Position numbers and translations under genes: made by a program
Part shown: positions 1-10,545 of the stretch, piece after piece
Numbering within the stretch: position 1 is the first letter of the stretch
How the letters are laid out: each line of letters opens with the position of its first letter
Notes under the pieces: model-generated
Databases searched by the model: none
What the model saw: only the letters and a program-made list of their open reading frames with translations
Told to the model about the DNA's origin: nothing
Assembly: GCF_004359215.1 (NCBI RefSeq)
Contig: NC_090623.1
Location: 576,352-640,351, forward strand
DNA: 64,000 nt
Direction: 5' to 3'
From: Bremia lactucae
Taxonomy: Eukaryota > Oomycota > Peronosporomycetes > Peronosporales > Peronosporaceae

Positions 1-19
1 CAAAGAGTGCCCCGTTACA
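1..19 (+). repeat. 3' terminus of a family-A LTR
   Basis: The window opens with the sequence GTGCCCCGTTACA. The same string ends the complete family-A LTR at 55,508-55,987. Only this last stretch is inside the window, so the rest of the LTR probably lies to the left. Confidence 0.4.
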
Positions 20-363
20 CAACGGATGTAAATTAAGCCGAAGGAAGTCTAGTCTACTCATTTAATGGTCCTTACGCACTCTGTGCGATCCACTTAGCTA
101 TAATGCAGATCCTCAATTTACTTTACTAGAATTTGGTCGAGAATGAGCTCGTATTTTACCACTCACAACAATCAGTAGACAAATAACATGACCACTATCT
201 TCAAACAAATTGATACTCCCGTAAATACTATTATTCGCTTGTGAACGTCGAACGCACAATTGTATTATATGTCTTCTTATCTAAACAACATAGTCAATTC
301 TTTTCAGTTGTCTTGCCTTTAAAAGTAGCTTGGAAAGATGTTAGAATGTAGAGTTACTCATTG
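20..363. other. AT-rich spacer, nothing recognised
   Basis: About 340 bp between two LTR fragments. I see no reading frame of note, RNA gene or repeat homologous to the rest of the window. Confidence 0.4.
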
Positions 364-545
364 TGTAACGGGTTCAAGTGCTTAATGTCACACACTCGTT
401 AAGTACACTTAGTGGGAAGTTAATTTCTTCTTGTAAAGTAATTTGACCAGCCACTAGGGTCAGGATCACAAAGTGACCCACCCTTTGTATGTGATGTACA
501 TAGGAACATTCACATTGAAAGGGATGACGTCTAGCGTCATCCGCG
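364..545 (+). repeat. 5' part of a family-B LTR
   Basis: It starts TGTAACGGG and follows the same order of blocks as the full family-B LTR at 44,695-45,210: a region with repeated short palindromes, then a GTGACCCACC block, then CATTCACATT followed by GGGATGACG. It stops after the GATGACG...CGTCATCC hairpin, so the 3' two thirds of the LTR are missing. Confidence 0.6.
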
Positions 546-1640
546 AGCAGGGGTATTCAGAGCAGTACTCGCCACGTAGGGATGCACATCTATGGTACAG
601 CACCACCCCATGATTTTTCTCAACCGCAAGCGAGCGAAGTTAATTCGCTGCGACCGTTGTTTCGCCACATCGGAATGTGACTGAAAGCGGGGCAGGAAAA
701 CAGCTTCGTAATGGTCGGTTGATTCCTGCGAATGCAACACAACCGGGATCGGAGAAACACGGCCAAGTGATTTCCCTTTCGCCTTCTATGAACTGTAGAT
801 GCCATAATATCTTTGTGAATCTGTAGTAGCGCGCTCATGGACCGTCGCACTAGTTCCATCCGAATAAGGTTATTCGGATGGAGGTGGTATTGGTGGTATG
901 TTATCAGTCGCATAGCCGCGTTCAATACGACTGGACACATTCACGATCCGTCGGTAAAGCTTTACGCTCAGGCTCTTCTGCGCCAGACCCATTGTGTATG
1001 ATCGTCTGAACGGCAGATGTTGAGGTTTTACGCAACTGAGAAGCAGCCGTACCTATATGGGCAGAGATCTCATGAATGGTCGCTGCGCTAGCTAGCGCAG
1101 CCGAAGAGACAGTTGCCTCGTTGACGTAAGGCAAGTATGCCATCGGAACGTCGGGCTTCTCCATATTAGAAGCAATGGGTGAAGTTTGGATGGGCAATAT
1201 AGCGCCATCACTCTTGCCCTTAGCTCGCTGTGCTCATTACTACTATGATATGATAAAAGCGGTGTCGACTCATTGTCGTCAACAATAGGCGACACATCTA
1301 CATCCTCACTGCGAAAGTAGGATGGATTAATAGTCCAGCTAGCAGCGCGACAGCAGCAGTAGTAGCTGTCGTCTTTGCAACTAAGGCACTAAGTGACGGC
1401 GGTGATTTATCGCTGCGTGTGCGTTTTGTGCGTGGTTATGCGGGTGTATTTGCAGACGACCCATCAGCTTTGCCCCTGTGAGATGGCATGTCAGGCGCCG
1501 TGTGATGACAAAGTTGCACATAGACTGGTCGCAAGAGTGGTTGAGAGGACTAAAAGCAGCGCGTAAAGTAGCTCGCTATCCCTCGCTCCTCCCGTTGACG
1601 ATGTTACAAAATGTAATTTTTTGTTCTTAACTTGCCTTAT
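546..1640 (+). mobile_element. Family-B gypsy, region between pol and 3' LTR (remnant)
   Basis: Homologous in order and orientation to 43,700-44,690, the part of the better preserved family-B element just before its 3' LTR. Shared landmarks are the GCGAA..TTCGC palindrome near 635, the block with GCAACACAACCGGGATC near 735, and the CTGCGCTAGC..GCGCAG palindrome near 1,085. Short frames on the minus strand (for example 922-1,197) are degenerate. No intact protein can be supported. Confidence 0.6.
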
Positions 1641-1649
1641 CTTACACAA

Positions 1650-1792
1650 ACCCGTAAAGTAAACTTGGTGTACTCAATAGGATGGTCAATGACTTAATGT
1701 GAAGTACTTAGACCTACCACTCGGATGTGATTCACAAAGTGACCGACCCTCGTGTATGTGATGACATAGGTGCATTCACATTGTAAGGGATG
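1650..1792 (+). repeat. Family-B LTR fragment
   Basis: Contains the same block order as the family-B LTR (GTGATTCACAAAGTGACC, then TGCATTCACATTGTAAGGGATG). It is truncated at both ends and abuts a reversed family-A LTR fragment. Confidence 0.5.
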
Positions 1793-1892
1793 TTGATTCA
1801 AACTTAAACCAGCCAATTAATAGATATGATGTCTTTTCACGTCAATATTACCAAATTTGGTAATATTGGAACTATTAAGTCAAAATTTGGTC
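1793..1892 (-). repeat. Internal fragment of a family-A LTR, reversed
   Basis: Reverse complement resembles the middle of the family-A LTR (the stretch with TTCCAATATcaCCAAATTTGG seen near 38,215-38,245). About 100 bp, bounded on both sides by family-B sequence, so it looks like a recombined scrap. Confidence 0.45.
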
Positions 1893-2121
1893 GAGCGTTT
1901 CATTTGAATGCAACACGACCAGGATCAGGAAAATAAGTCCTCCATGCTCATAGACGCCATAATAAACATGTGCGTCTCTAATATCACGCTCTACGAGCAA
2001 TGCTCTAGGCCCGTTGGCACGAGGCCATTGAATTGAGGGGGCATAAGTGGTATGTCACCCGACACATAGCCACGTTTGATACGACTTGCTTGTGTTACCG
2101 ACAGAGCACGCTTACGTGTCG
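1893..2121 (+). mobile_element. Family-B gypsy 3' internal fragment
   Basis: Collinear with about 43,835-44,070 (shared blocks GCAACACGACC, GACGCCATAATAA, GCATAAGTGGT, GAGCACGCT and ACGTGTCGTCG). It ends abruptly at ACGTGTCGTCG, where family-A ribonuclease H sequence begins. Confidence 0.55.
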
Positions 2122-5100
2122 TCGCTTCAACCAGCTGAACGCAAGTACCTAGTACATGACAAGGAACTCCTTACTATGAGAATATACACTGGCTAAGTTT
2201 AATTAGTGCCTTGCGAGGTAAGCCATTAATTGTTTGTAGGGCATATGCGTCCCTACGCACGGCCGTAAACACTCCACATCTATCGCAAAATGGCGAGATG
2301 GTTGTCTTTCTTCGAAAGGTACAACTTCTCCGTTGAATATACCAGGATGAATTAAGCTCGTCGCTGATGCGCTTACGCGCCGGTCTAATATTGAAGTGGC
2401 CGCGCGAACAATAGTTAGGATTATCCCACTGTTTGCAATAAAAGCGTTCCGTCGTCAACATTACTTGACGACGTTAGAAGAGCCTATCAGGGAAATAATT
2501 CTTTGAAAATTTAGATGGTTTAGCTTTAAAATCCATCCCAACAATCCTTGCAAAGATTGTCGAAATTATGTAAGACCCTTAACAGATCGATAGTAGGTTG
2601 CTGTGTTACACAACCAATGCTGGCGACACACCTCGTGTCGTCATCCCCACCCATAAAGATTTGCGTCTACGTATCATGTATGAGTGCCACGATGCACCAC
2701 TAGGTGGTCAAATTTAACGTGAAAAACCTATCTCACGATAAGTAGCGACTTCCATTGGCCACGCCAGTATGATTTTGTCCGCAGGAACGTACGTGCTTGC
2801 GAAGTTTGTCAACGCGCGTTACAATTTCTGTTATTTTCAGAAGAGTGTTGGCAGTCCGTATATATGGACTTCGTCTTCGGATTCTCCGAAGCCGATCATG
2901 GTATTCTTGAGTATGTTTATCGTTTCAGCAAAATGGAACATCTTGCTGCAGTCCTGCAGTCGATCACAACCATAGGATGACATCGTGTGTTTTCTTACAC
3001 TATAATTCTACCCCATGGGTTGCATGGGAATTGGTCTCAGATCGAGTCTCCAGATTCACTGGCAACTATATCGCTTGCCAACCTGGCAAAGCGACTCAAA
3101 CACAGCCGGTCTCTGTTTTAGAGCTGCGCTCAACTGACTTTGATAACGATGCTGTAAGCCTCAATATCGATAAAAATAATATAAGCGAGAACAATAATGT
3201 TCGTACAAATGAGGAGATTGACATCTCCGCAGTGCGCACCGGTCGCACTGAAGACAAAAGCAAAACCGATTCAGCAGGATTATTCCTGCTGGGTAGAGAA
3301 GCAGTGGTCCGTTTCGTACAGGGTTCCATCGCTGATGCGAAGAACCGACGAAACAAAACTCCAACAAAATGCAAGAGCAAACATTCTTTCATTTAATGTT
3401 AATGATCTAATCCTAATGTCTACGGTAAATCTACCAAAACAAGTAGTGACGAATGTGGGCAGTAATAAATTACTGCTCAGGTGTATCGGCCCGTTTCGTG
3501 TACTGCACTGCCAAGGCAATGCGTACACGATCGAGCTGCCTCGTAGGATGCGTACGCATCCTATGTTTCATGCCAGGTGTCTCCGCCCGTACCATTAGGT
3601 ACGAGGCTTCTTCCGATTCCGAATAAACCGGCACGCACTAAGGCATCGGTTAAAGCCTGATGGCCTTAAGCCCAAGCAGGATAGTAGTTTACTTTTCACT
3701 AACCAGACTTTCCACTGCATCCTTTAACGCTTTAATATTTTGAAGTGCTGTCACTGGATCGTTTTGAAGGGATTGATGTGCCCGTTGTTTGCTAGTTAAT
3801 CAGCCGCAACTTGAGCTAAATCTTTTAACTGGTTACGAGAAACACTGTCGACCGTCACCGCTAATTTGCGACGACGGCTTTGATCGTGATCAATGTCCTC
3901 CCATACATAATGGAGGACGTGATCCAAGTCACGGTGTTGACTCGGGTTAGGCGAACGAGGCGGGCTCGACTTTCATTCCCTTTCCACATCCATTGACGAA
4001 TTCGAGTGGTGAAAGGCTTTTCTTTGTTGAACGCTTCTTGAATCACCGTGAGGTGAAAGGAGTTCGAACGAGTAATCTTGTTTGTTGGCGAGGATATCCA
4101 CCCTCGCATGATAGTTTGGGAACGAGGTTCCCAACTTTGATGGACGTACCGGGTTTCGTGCAACTGTACGACGAGACTTATCCTCCTCGACAGAGATTTC
4201 ATCAGAGATCGAGCGCTTGTGTGCTCGAAAAGCAACTGAGGTTCTAAATATCTTCGCGCATCTCACAAGCGATGTGCGTCCTCCAATGCGGGTCTTTAAG
4301 GAAGTATGCCTCCTTAGGGAGCATGACCTGTACCCTTTAAACAGCATGGGCATGAGTCAGGCAAGGTAACCCTGCCACTCTAGAAAAGCGGAGCAGCTTG
4401 TAGCGTGCACAGACTACTATCGATAGCGAAAAAAGTCATCGATAAAGAATTCCGTCTCGTCCTCACCAGGCTTGTGGAGCCTGGATGAATCAAATAACGG
4501 TATATGGTATCGATTGTTGGTCATACCAGTTTAACGGGTTAGGTAACCCCTCGAGGGAAACCAAGGCTTCTTTTCAGAAGCGTACCGCGATACATTGCGG
4601 TCCCTCTCCCGTTGGTTCATGTTAACGTCAACGCTAACATTACTGTCGGAGTGATCCTTAGAATCACTCCGTCCCTGTTGATGCATACTAGCACCACCAG
4701 AAGCATGCCTACCGAAGTGAATTTTACGATCTCTTTGTTCCTGGTGATGCATATTGATCACCAGAGTTGTTGTCGTCCAAGGAGTTATCACAACATGACT
4801 CCGCACCAAAAGGGTCTGACGAATGTCAACACCTTCGTTATAACCTCATTGTTGTCACGTAAGAGCCCGAAAGTTTAACGGACGTAGCCCTGGTCAATCC
4901 GGAGTACTTACAGCTGCCAGTTGTCACCGAGTCGGGCGATGACGCCGACTCCGCCCAGTCGCCCACAATGGGAGAAGCATGTGACTTGTCACCGCCCCAT
5001 GCAATGAGAGCAACAAGTGACTTATACCAGTCACCTCCAACTGGAGTAGGAGGTGGCTTTTCCCCGCAAAAGTCGCTAATGCTTCAGCTGAAACATTTAC

Positions 5101-5333
5101 GTCGCTAATAGCTGCGCTGAGCCGTGCGGCTTCCAGCTTTGCTACCTCACAAGCGACGCACACGGGTTTCGGTACCATGTGCAAACGAATTGGTTTTTGA
5201 ACAAAATCAAAAATGCAATAAATTGAAGTTTAAGAAAAACAGTAATGGAAAAATTTACTGCGAAAGACTTGAAGTATTTCTCTGTCACTCCACATCAGTC
5301 ACTTTTGTGACTGTTGGTTAAGGGGGGGGCTGA
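2122..5333 (+). pseudogene. Family-A Ty3/gypsy element, decayed 3' half (RNase H, integrase, chromodomain-like tail)
   Basis: Nucleotide-level relative of the element at 26,300-38,596. 2,122-2,460 matches its ribonuclease H region, including the block encoding a VHDKELL-like motif; 2,590-3,370 matches integrase; 3,400-3,600 matches the post-integrase segment ending LRPYH; and 3,940-4,260 matches the chromodomain-like tail (residues VRTSNLVCWRGYPPSHDSL in frame +3 near 4,060). Every domain is interrupted by stops and frameshifts, and part of the integrase is missing. No functional protein is possible from this copy. Confidence 0.7.
4400..5184 (-). pseudogene. Antisense reading frame of family A, copy 1 (degenerate)
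   Basis: Between the end of pol and the LTR, the minus strand carries long degenerate frames: 4,924-5,184 (86 aa) and 4,531-4,809 (92 aa). The second continues in the same frame, past one stop, into residues SSRLHKP.EDETEFFID. The same residues occur in the same place in copy 2 (37,030-37,980). Copy 1 has lost about 170 bp near 4,430 relative to copy 2, where the frame stays open for another 60 codons. Function is unknown; I do not recognise the family. Antisense ORFs between pol and the 3' LTR are known in some plant Tat-lineage gypsy elements, which is only an analogy. Confidence 0.5.
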
Positions 5334-5548
5334 TGTAAGGGGTTGTTCCATTACATAAATTTTATTTCCTATAAAAGGCATAAAATATTATTTCTTATGA
5401 AGGAAATAAATAAAGAAGTACAAAATTATTATCTTCATAAATTTTAACTTAATAATTCCGATACTAATCAATTTGGTAATATTGATGCAATGAGGCATCT
5501 GCTCTAATGATTGGTTGATTAATGTTTAAATTAACCCCGCCAATCGAC
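5334..5548 (+). repeat. Truncated family-A LTR (5' part)
   Basis: Begins TGTAAGGGG directly after a purine-rich tract (AAGGGGGGGGCTGA), as a 3' LTR should, and runs collinear with the LTR at 38,086 up to the block AACCCCGCCAATCG. It then switches to unrelated sequence, so the 3' half of the LTR has been deleted. Confidence 0.65.
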
Positions 5549-6114
5549 GCCTTTGTCGTGATTCATTGTGCTCTTTGTATATTCACCTTGTGTAAAAATA
5601 CGTTTTATCATTTTGGAATGTAGCCATATTACGTTCACCTGAAGGGAAGGTGCGACACCACTCCAATCACGACTCGAGCTATAACTTTCTTTCCCAGTAG
5701 TATGATATTTGGATAAAAGCTTCTATTGACTTGCTGATAGGCGGCTTGTGTATCTGCGTGATATGCGAGTACCCCTGTTTAATATTTGTTATTACTTTTC
5801 TTCCTGTATGCATCCTCCTTACCGATTTCTTCAAAGGAGCCTTCAGTATGCCACTATTGCCGTAGCATAGGGGGCGTACTTACTGTATCCTTTTTGTTAT
5901 ATTGATCACATTTGACACCAATAGAAGGAATCTAAATGTGTTACGCAACAGCTGCAGTCTTTTCCACTCGGAAAAAAGTTCCTAATTTGGTTTATGCTAA
6001 GATAACGACACCATCCTCGGATAGTGACAGGCACACGTTCGCGGCGTGCAAATATTGGAAAAGAGCATAGTGTTTCTTCACTTCCGAGGCCGACGGCAAG
6101 CCCCGTCGAGGAGC
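5549..6114. other. Spacer upstream of the small membrane-protein gene
   Basis: About 560 bp between the truncated LTR and the first host gene. No repeat or RNA gene recognised. It presumably contains the promoter of the gene starting at 6,115, but I cannot point to a defined motif. Confidence 0.3.
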
Positions 6115-6555
6115 ATGGAGCGGGGCGTAGCAAAGCTGACTCTGGTACTTCTTTGCGTCACGGCGTTGGGGCTGCTGGTATTTTGGATGTATCGGCTCAT
6201 GCGGTACCGCAAGGCTATGCGGCGTTCGCAAGCGCGCTGGCTGGGCTACGAGCCCGCGCCCATTCTTACAGAAAATGATCTAGGACTCAATTGGCCCACT
6301 CTGAAGCCTATTTTACTATCACCGATACCTGAAGAGAGGCATGAAAGCGGCCGCGTACGGAACCGACTTGTCTTTGTCTTTCATTATTATTTAATGAACG
6401 TGTGTGCTTGTAAATAGGAATCCGAAAATGACGTGATGTTTTCAGCTCGAAAAGATCCAAGGCGGTTTAGCTCCGTTTCCGTCATTGCCTGTACGTCGTT
6501 GAGCTGTCCGTGGTGCTGTAGTGATGCTTTCATTTGGAGTCTGATACAACGTTAA
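6115..6555 (+). CDS. Small single-pass membrane protein, unknown function (two-exon model)
   Basis: I do not recognise the family. From ATG 6,115 the product starts MERGVAKLTLVLLCVTALG, a basic start followed by a hydrophobic segment at about residues 8-25, then a strongly basic stretch (RLMRYRKAMRRSQARW) and a proline-rich region. This looks like an N-terminal signal anchor with the basic side in the cytosol. Without splicing the frame stops at 6,415-6,417. A 63-nt candidate intron at 6,355-6,417 (GTACGG...AAATAG, phase 0) joins to a further 45 codons ending at 6,553-6,555, giving about 125 aa. The intron is my inference: the donor is not ideal, and the downstream part is cysteine-rich without known motifs. 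An upstream in-frame ATG at 6,046 is possible, but its extension is not hydrophobic or conserved-looking. The nearest downstream gene converges on it. Confidence 0.4.
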
Positions 6556-6890
6556 TTGTCTCAGACGGAAGCTTTGATCAACCCGTACCCAAGACCGCCA
6601 AGGTCTGAGATGTCCATATGCTGCTAGAGAATGTCATTATACGCAGGTATTATATATAATAAGTCATGCTGACCAGCTCCTTGAAGCTGTGGATAGCAAA
6701 GACTGAAATTTGTCGTATTAAGGGGTTTAATGCGGAAATATTTATTTCGATGGGGCTTCGGGTTTTTCTTTGGCGACCTTCTATTGTGGTTGCGTACGGT
6801 GTCGCACGCCCAATCTGTGACACTGTCGATTCGAACCTACCCTGCATCATCTTTAGTGAACTACAATGTTTGCTTCATTCAAGCAAAGTA
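6556..6890. other. Convergent 3' spacer
   Basis: 335 bp between the small membrane-protein gene (+) and the sulfatase gene (-). The short frames here are overlapping and show no motif. Nothing else is seen. Confidence 0.35.
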
Positions 6891-9800
6891 CTAAGTTGCG
6901 TGCCCCATTTCATCATCTATCGTTAAATTATTTGCTTGAGACCCCTTAACCTCGCGCTCAAGTGCGTCAACGTCGTCGAAAGCAGATATGACGGCCGGTG
7001 GCAGTATCGTGACAAACCGGTTCGCTTCAAATAGAAACTGGTTCAGATCCACAACTTTCGTGACGTACTCAAACACGTCACGGATCCCATCTTCCATCTC
7101 TTCCACGTCAAAACCCGTTTGTAAGGATTTTTTCTCCCCCGTGTCATTTGCCAGCTCAAACACATTAAAAGACCCATCTGGATGAAACACATACTTGAGC
7201 TCCTCGGTGCGTACCCCCTTACTCATGCCATCAAATGGGTTACACAGAACAACACGTCGCTCCTGCAGATTCTCCATTTGTGCACTATTTGCTTTTGCAT
7301 TCACGGCGACCTTCTTGCCCTTCCCAGCTTCATTGGCTCCTGCTTCCGAGTGGCCACGACGGCGCATCATTGAATGGCCGTAACCGTGTTGGTAAAGTGG
7401 TTGTTCTGGCGTAACCCCCAAAATATCTGCAATTGTCGCCATGAGGTCCGACTGCATTGTTAATTGATTCACGACGGTCCCCTTATCTTCCTCCCGAAGG
7501 ATATCATCGGCAAGTAAAAGAAACGGCACCCTCGATGCTTCGTCCCACACACCCGACTCGGCGCTCGATGGGTTATTGTCGTGCTCTAATCGACCGTAAC
7601 CGTGGTCTCCTTCAATAATCACAAGGGTATTCTTCATCAGTCCTTTCGATCGCAATGCTGCAATAAAAGTACCAAGCATTTCATCGGAGAAATACAAAGA
7701 ATCCAGATACTTTTGATTGGAGTGCGTGTACAATTCCGACAAATCCGGGACGTCATAAAACTTGGGTAGCGCCCATGGATTGTGGCTCGTAATACTATAC
7801 ATGTCGATAAAGAACGGCGACTGGAGTCCTTCCCAACCAGAAAGTGCCACCTTCGTAGGATCTACACGCATAGTCGACGAGTTTTGCACATTTGAGGAAG
7901 CACCGTGGTCGTGTCTTCCTTTGACTGCAGTCTTATTGACGAAATCCGTTTCATGACTAAAAAGGATATTCGTGGTACCATTCAAAACAGTCGCTGGTGC
8001 ATTTTTCGACGCATTATGAGCCGATTCAATGGCGTACAGCAACATTTCAAACGACAGGTCGTCATGCATTCCCCACGAAAAATGATCATCTGGACTATTC
8101 TTGTAGTTACGCGTCTCATGCAACATCGTGCGGATTTTCAGGTCATCCACGAGCTTGTCGAAACCATTCTCAAGGAGAAATTTGTCCCAATATTCCCACG
8201 TAAGATCGACGGCACTCCAAAAGAGATTAAAGTAGCCCCGTTGCTTCAAAAAGTGTGGAAGACCTCGAACCTTCAACGTCGTGCTGTATTCCTTCAATGC
8301 AGTCGTTTCGGTACAGGATGGCAACATACCAAATAGAGTTGTCAAGAGCGTACGCGACGTTTGAACGCACGGAGTATAGTGTTTGGTGTAAAGCACGCCA
8401 GTCTTCGCCAGCTCATCAAAGTGAGGAGTAGCGGTCTTTCCACTCAACGTTTTCTTCGCAGCTCCGCCAAGTACCCCGATATCAAGATGCCGCCACGACT
8501 CCATATTAATGACAATAATGTTTGGCGTTCGTGCAGTATCTTTTGTATCAATGGCCTCGGTTAAATCGTTCTCCATTGCTTTTAATTCGGTACTATGCGA
8601 ATGTGACTCATTCAGATTCACTCGAAACAAAGTTTCGCCTTCATAGGCTGTAGTTTTACGCCACAGCAAGGCACAGTGGTCATCATTCCCAAGATGTGCG
8701 ACTTCGTACTTCTCCGAGATCCCTAAAGTTGATCGTAAAGCGCTACTGGCTGCAGTACAATTGATTTCTTCCCGATGAATCGCTGTTGCGTGATAGAAAA
8801 ATTGTTCGGCTTGTAGCGCAAACATCGCATTATTCATCAATTTCATATCGACGCCACCTTTTCCATTCAAAAACACGGAAGCTGACAACGCTATACCAGT
8901 TGCCAGCAAGCTTGCCACTAGGCACCGACTTAATAACATCAATGGACTCGACTTTGTATGTAACCCGTAGCCAAAAGTGCACGGACCGGGTACGACTGCT
9001 GCAGCATGTCCACCAGAGCTTCCGTGACTACTTCCACTTGACATTTGGCTACATCCTGTACTATTGCGTCTCTGCAGTCGCGTCGGTTTGTCTACGTAAG
9101 GCCAATTTGATGCAAACAAGTTGGGCGCGTACGTCCCCGAAGATCCCATGGAGTCTTTTCGTGTAACAAAAGGTCGACCCACGCAACAGCAGAGAGCATC
9201 GGACAGTCGAAGAAAATCAGACGCGAGCGGGAGTTTCCCCGTGTAAATTCCACACGTTAAAGCAGTCATTAATACCACATAAACGACCCAGGATCCAATG
9301 ACTGTCCTCGTCATCACTTCCTCGTCGGTAAGCGAGGCTGTAAACTGCTTCATATAATTAAAAAATATTGTCACAAATGCGCGATTGAGTCTTGGATGCA
9401 TTGTCACTTGGAGGCAAAAATCCGCGACACTGGCAATAGTGGCCGTTATAAGAATGAGCAGTAGAAGAGTCACAATTACGAGGGTGTGTAGACCTCTTCT
9501 GATTCTTGCCACAAAAGCCGGACGATTGGCTGCTGCACCTAAACTCAATAACGTTCGGTGGTTCGTACCTACACCTGATACCAATGCTTCTATGCTATCG
9601 TCTCGAAGGTCATATTCAGTGGCTAATACTGGCATGTAAACCGGTAAAAACCTCGTGCTACCGGTTCGATCTCGTAAAAAGCCACTGTAGAAGTGATTTC
9701 GTGTATAATTTAAACCCTGTGGCGTCAAGATGTCCAAGCCAAATAATATTTTGACGAGACAAATACAGGTAGAGGCCTGGAGCAAAATGGCCACGTCTTG

Positions 9801-10103
9801 CAACATTCCTACCACAAGTCCTTGAAATATTTTAAATACTGGAAAACGGTGCACAAAGCGTACAAAGTTCAGCACTCGACCTAATACGGGCAGACCAAGA
9901 AACGCGTATACGAGTCCAGCGAGCCATATAGTCTGGCACACTTTTTGAGATGCCAACAGTACGCCGCGTCCGATCCACCAGCGTCTTGCGTGCCCTACGA
10001 GAGATGCGTCCGTATCAAGAATTCTTGATTTAACGCCCCGTGTGATGTCGTTAAGCTCTCGCGTAGGCGATAGTCCCCGATTACGACGGTAGATCATGGG
10101 CAT
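6891..10103 (-). CDS. LtaS-like membrane sulfatase / phosphoglycerol transferase family protein
   Basis: 1,070 aa in one exon. The N-terminal half holds several hydrophobic segments (about residues 45-120, 205-235, 265-290, 385-405), so the protein is a multipass membrane protein. The C-terminal half is an alkaline-phosphatase-superfamily sulfatase domain of the lipoteichoic-acid-synthase type. It has the metal-binding segment PNIIVINMESW (about 526-536), the nucleophile region PCVQTSRTLLTT (about 577-588, Thr as candidate nucleophile), SHNPW, and the C-terminal metal motif EGDHGYGR (about 831-838). Known members transfer phosphoglycerol or hydrolyse sulfate or phosphate esters outside the cytosol; the substrate in oomycetes cannot be read from sequence. 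A serine/glycine-rich low-complexity linker lies at about 350-370. The start is the first Met of the frame, followed by basic residues. The upstream PX gene runs in the same direction, 442 bp away. Confidence 0.85.
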   Translation of the reverse strand: MPMIYRRNRGLSPTRELNDITRGVKSRILDTDASLVGHARRWWIGRGVLLASQKVCQTIWLAGLVYAFLGLPVLGRVLNFVRFVHRFPVFKIFQGLVVGMLQDVAILLQASTCICLVKILFGLDILTPQGLNYTRNHFYSGFLRDRTGSTRFLPVYMPVLATEYDLRDDSIEALVSGVGTNHRTLLSLGAAANRPAFVARIRRGLHTLVIVTLLLLILITATIASVADFCLQVTMHPRLNRAFVTIFFNYMKQFTASLTDEEVMTRTVIGSWVVYVVLMTALTCGIYTGKLPLASDFLRLSDALCCCVGRPFVTRKDSMGSSGTYAPNLFASNWPYVDKPTRLQRRNSTGCSQMSSGSSHGSSGGHAAAVVPGPCTFGYGLHTKSSPLMLLSRCLVASLLATGIALSASVFLNGKGGVDMKLMNNAMFALQAEQFFYHATAIHREEINCTAASSALRSTLGISEKYEVAHLGNDDHCALLWRKTTAYEGETLFRVNLNESHSHSTELKAMENDLTEAIDTKDTARTPNIIVINMESWRHLDIGVLGGAAKKTLSGKTATPHFDELAKTGVLYTKHYTPCVQTSRTLLTTLFGMLPSCTETTALKEYSTTLKVRGLPHFLKQRGYFNLFWSAVDLTWEYWDKFLLENGFDKLVDDLKIRTMLHETRNYKNSPDDHFSWGMHDDLSFEMLLYAIESAHNASKNAPATVLNGTTNILFSHETDFVNKTAVKGRHDHGASSNVQNSSTMRVDPTKVALSGWEGLQSPFFIDMYSITSHNPWALPKFYDVPDLSELYTHSNQKYLDSLYFSDEMLGTFIAALRSKGLMKNTLVIIEGDHGYGRLEHDNNPSSAESGVWDEASRVPFLLLADDILREEDKGTVVNQLTMQSDLMATIADILGVTPEQPLYQHGYGHSMMRRRGHSEAGANEAGKGKKVAVNAKANSAQMENLQERRVVLCNPFDGMSKGVRTEELKYVFHPDGSFNVFELANDTGEKKSLQTGFDVEEMEDGIRDVFEYVTKVVDLNQFLFEANRFVTILPPAVISAFDDVDALEREVKGSQANNLTIDDEMGHAT

Positions 10104-10545
10104 CTAGACCTCAATTAAGTAAAAAGAACTTTCTTTTGCACCGCAACAGCAAAGTGCCAAGGATGCTGTGTAGTCTGACAACGTGAAATCTAAATATAAC
10201 ACAATCCCGGATAGTTGTAATAGCCGATGAGGCCTCGGAACTGGGCGAGATTGACTCGAGTCACGACGTTGAGGCGGCTCGCCGATCTCTCGATGGTTTA
10301 ACTCGTGAATAAACTCGACGCCCTATACCGGTACATGAAATATAGTAGTTTCTTTGTGCATAGGAATATTCTAATTTGGATATCGAGTCGATGCTGAACT
10401 TTATTGGCGAAAAGGTCTTCCAAAATTTCCAATTCGGTTGTATGACATGAAACCTTATATTTCAATAAACTGCCGAATGACTCAAAAATTTGCGCCAATA
10501 AGGAATCAAGCAGATATTAATGCTAATGCGTCTGGATGCGCACAA
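10104..10545. other. Spacer between two minus-strand genes
   Basis: 442 bp, downstream of the PX-type gene and upstream of the sulfatase gene. It should contain the terminator of the first and the promoter of the second. No specific motif or RNA recognised. Confidence 0.35.

Noticed and set aside
4051..4075. GTTCGAAC string as a tRNA T-loop
   Set aside because: It is part of the family-A chromodomain-like coding region (paired with 36,715-36,736), with no cloverleaf around it.
1..5548. CRISPR-like array from the repeated short palindromes
   Set aside because: The palindromes are all different in sequence, spacing is irregular, and the region is retrotransposon-derived eukaryotic DNA.
6988..9754. 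Plus-strand frames opposite the sulfatase gene, up to 143 codons
   Set aside because: Shadow frames of a long conserved coding sequence; no motif of their own.
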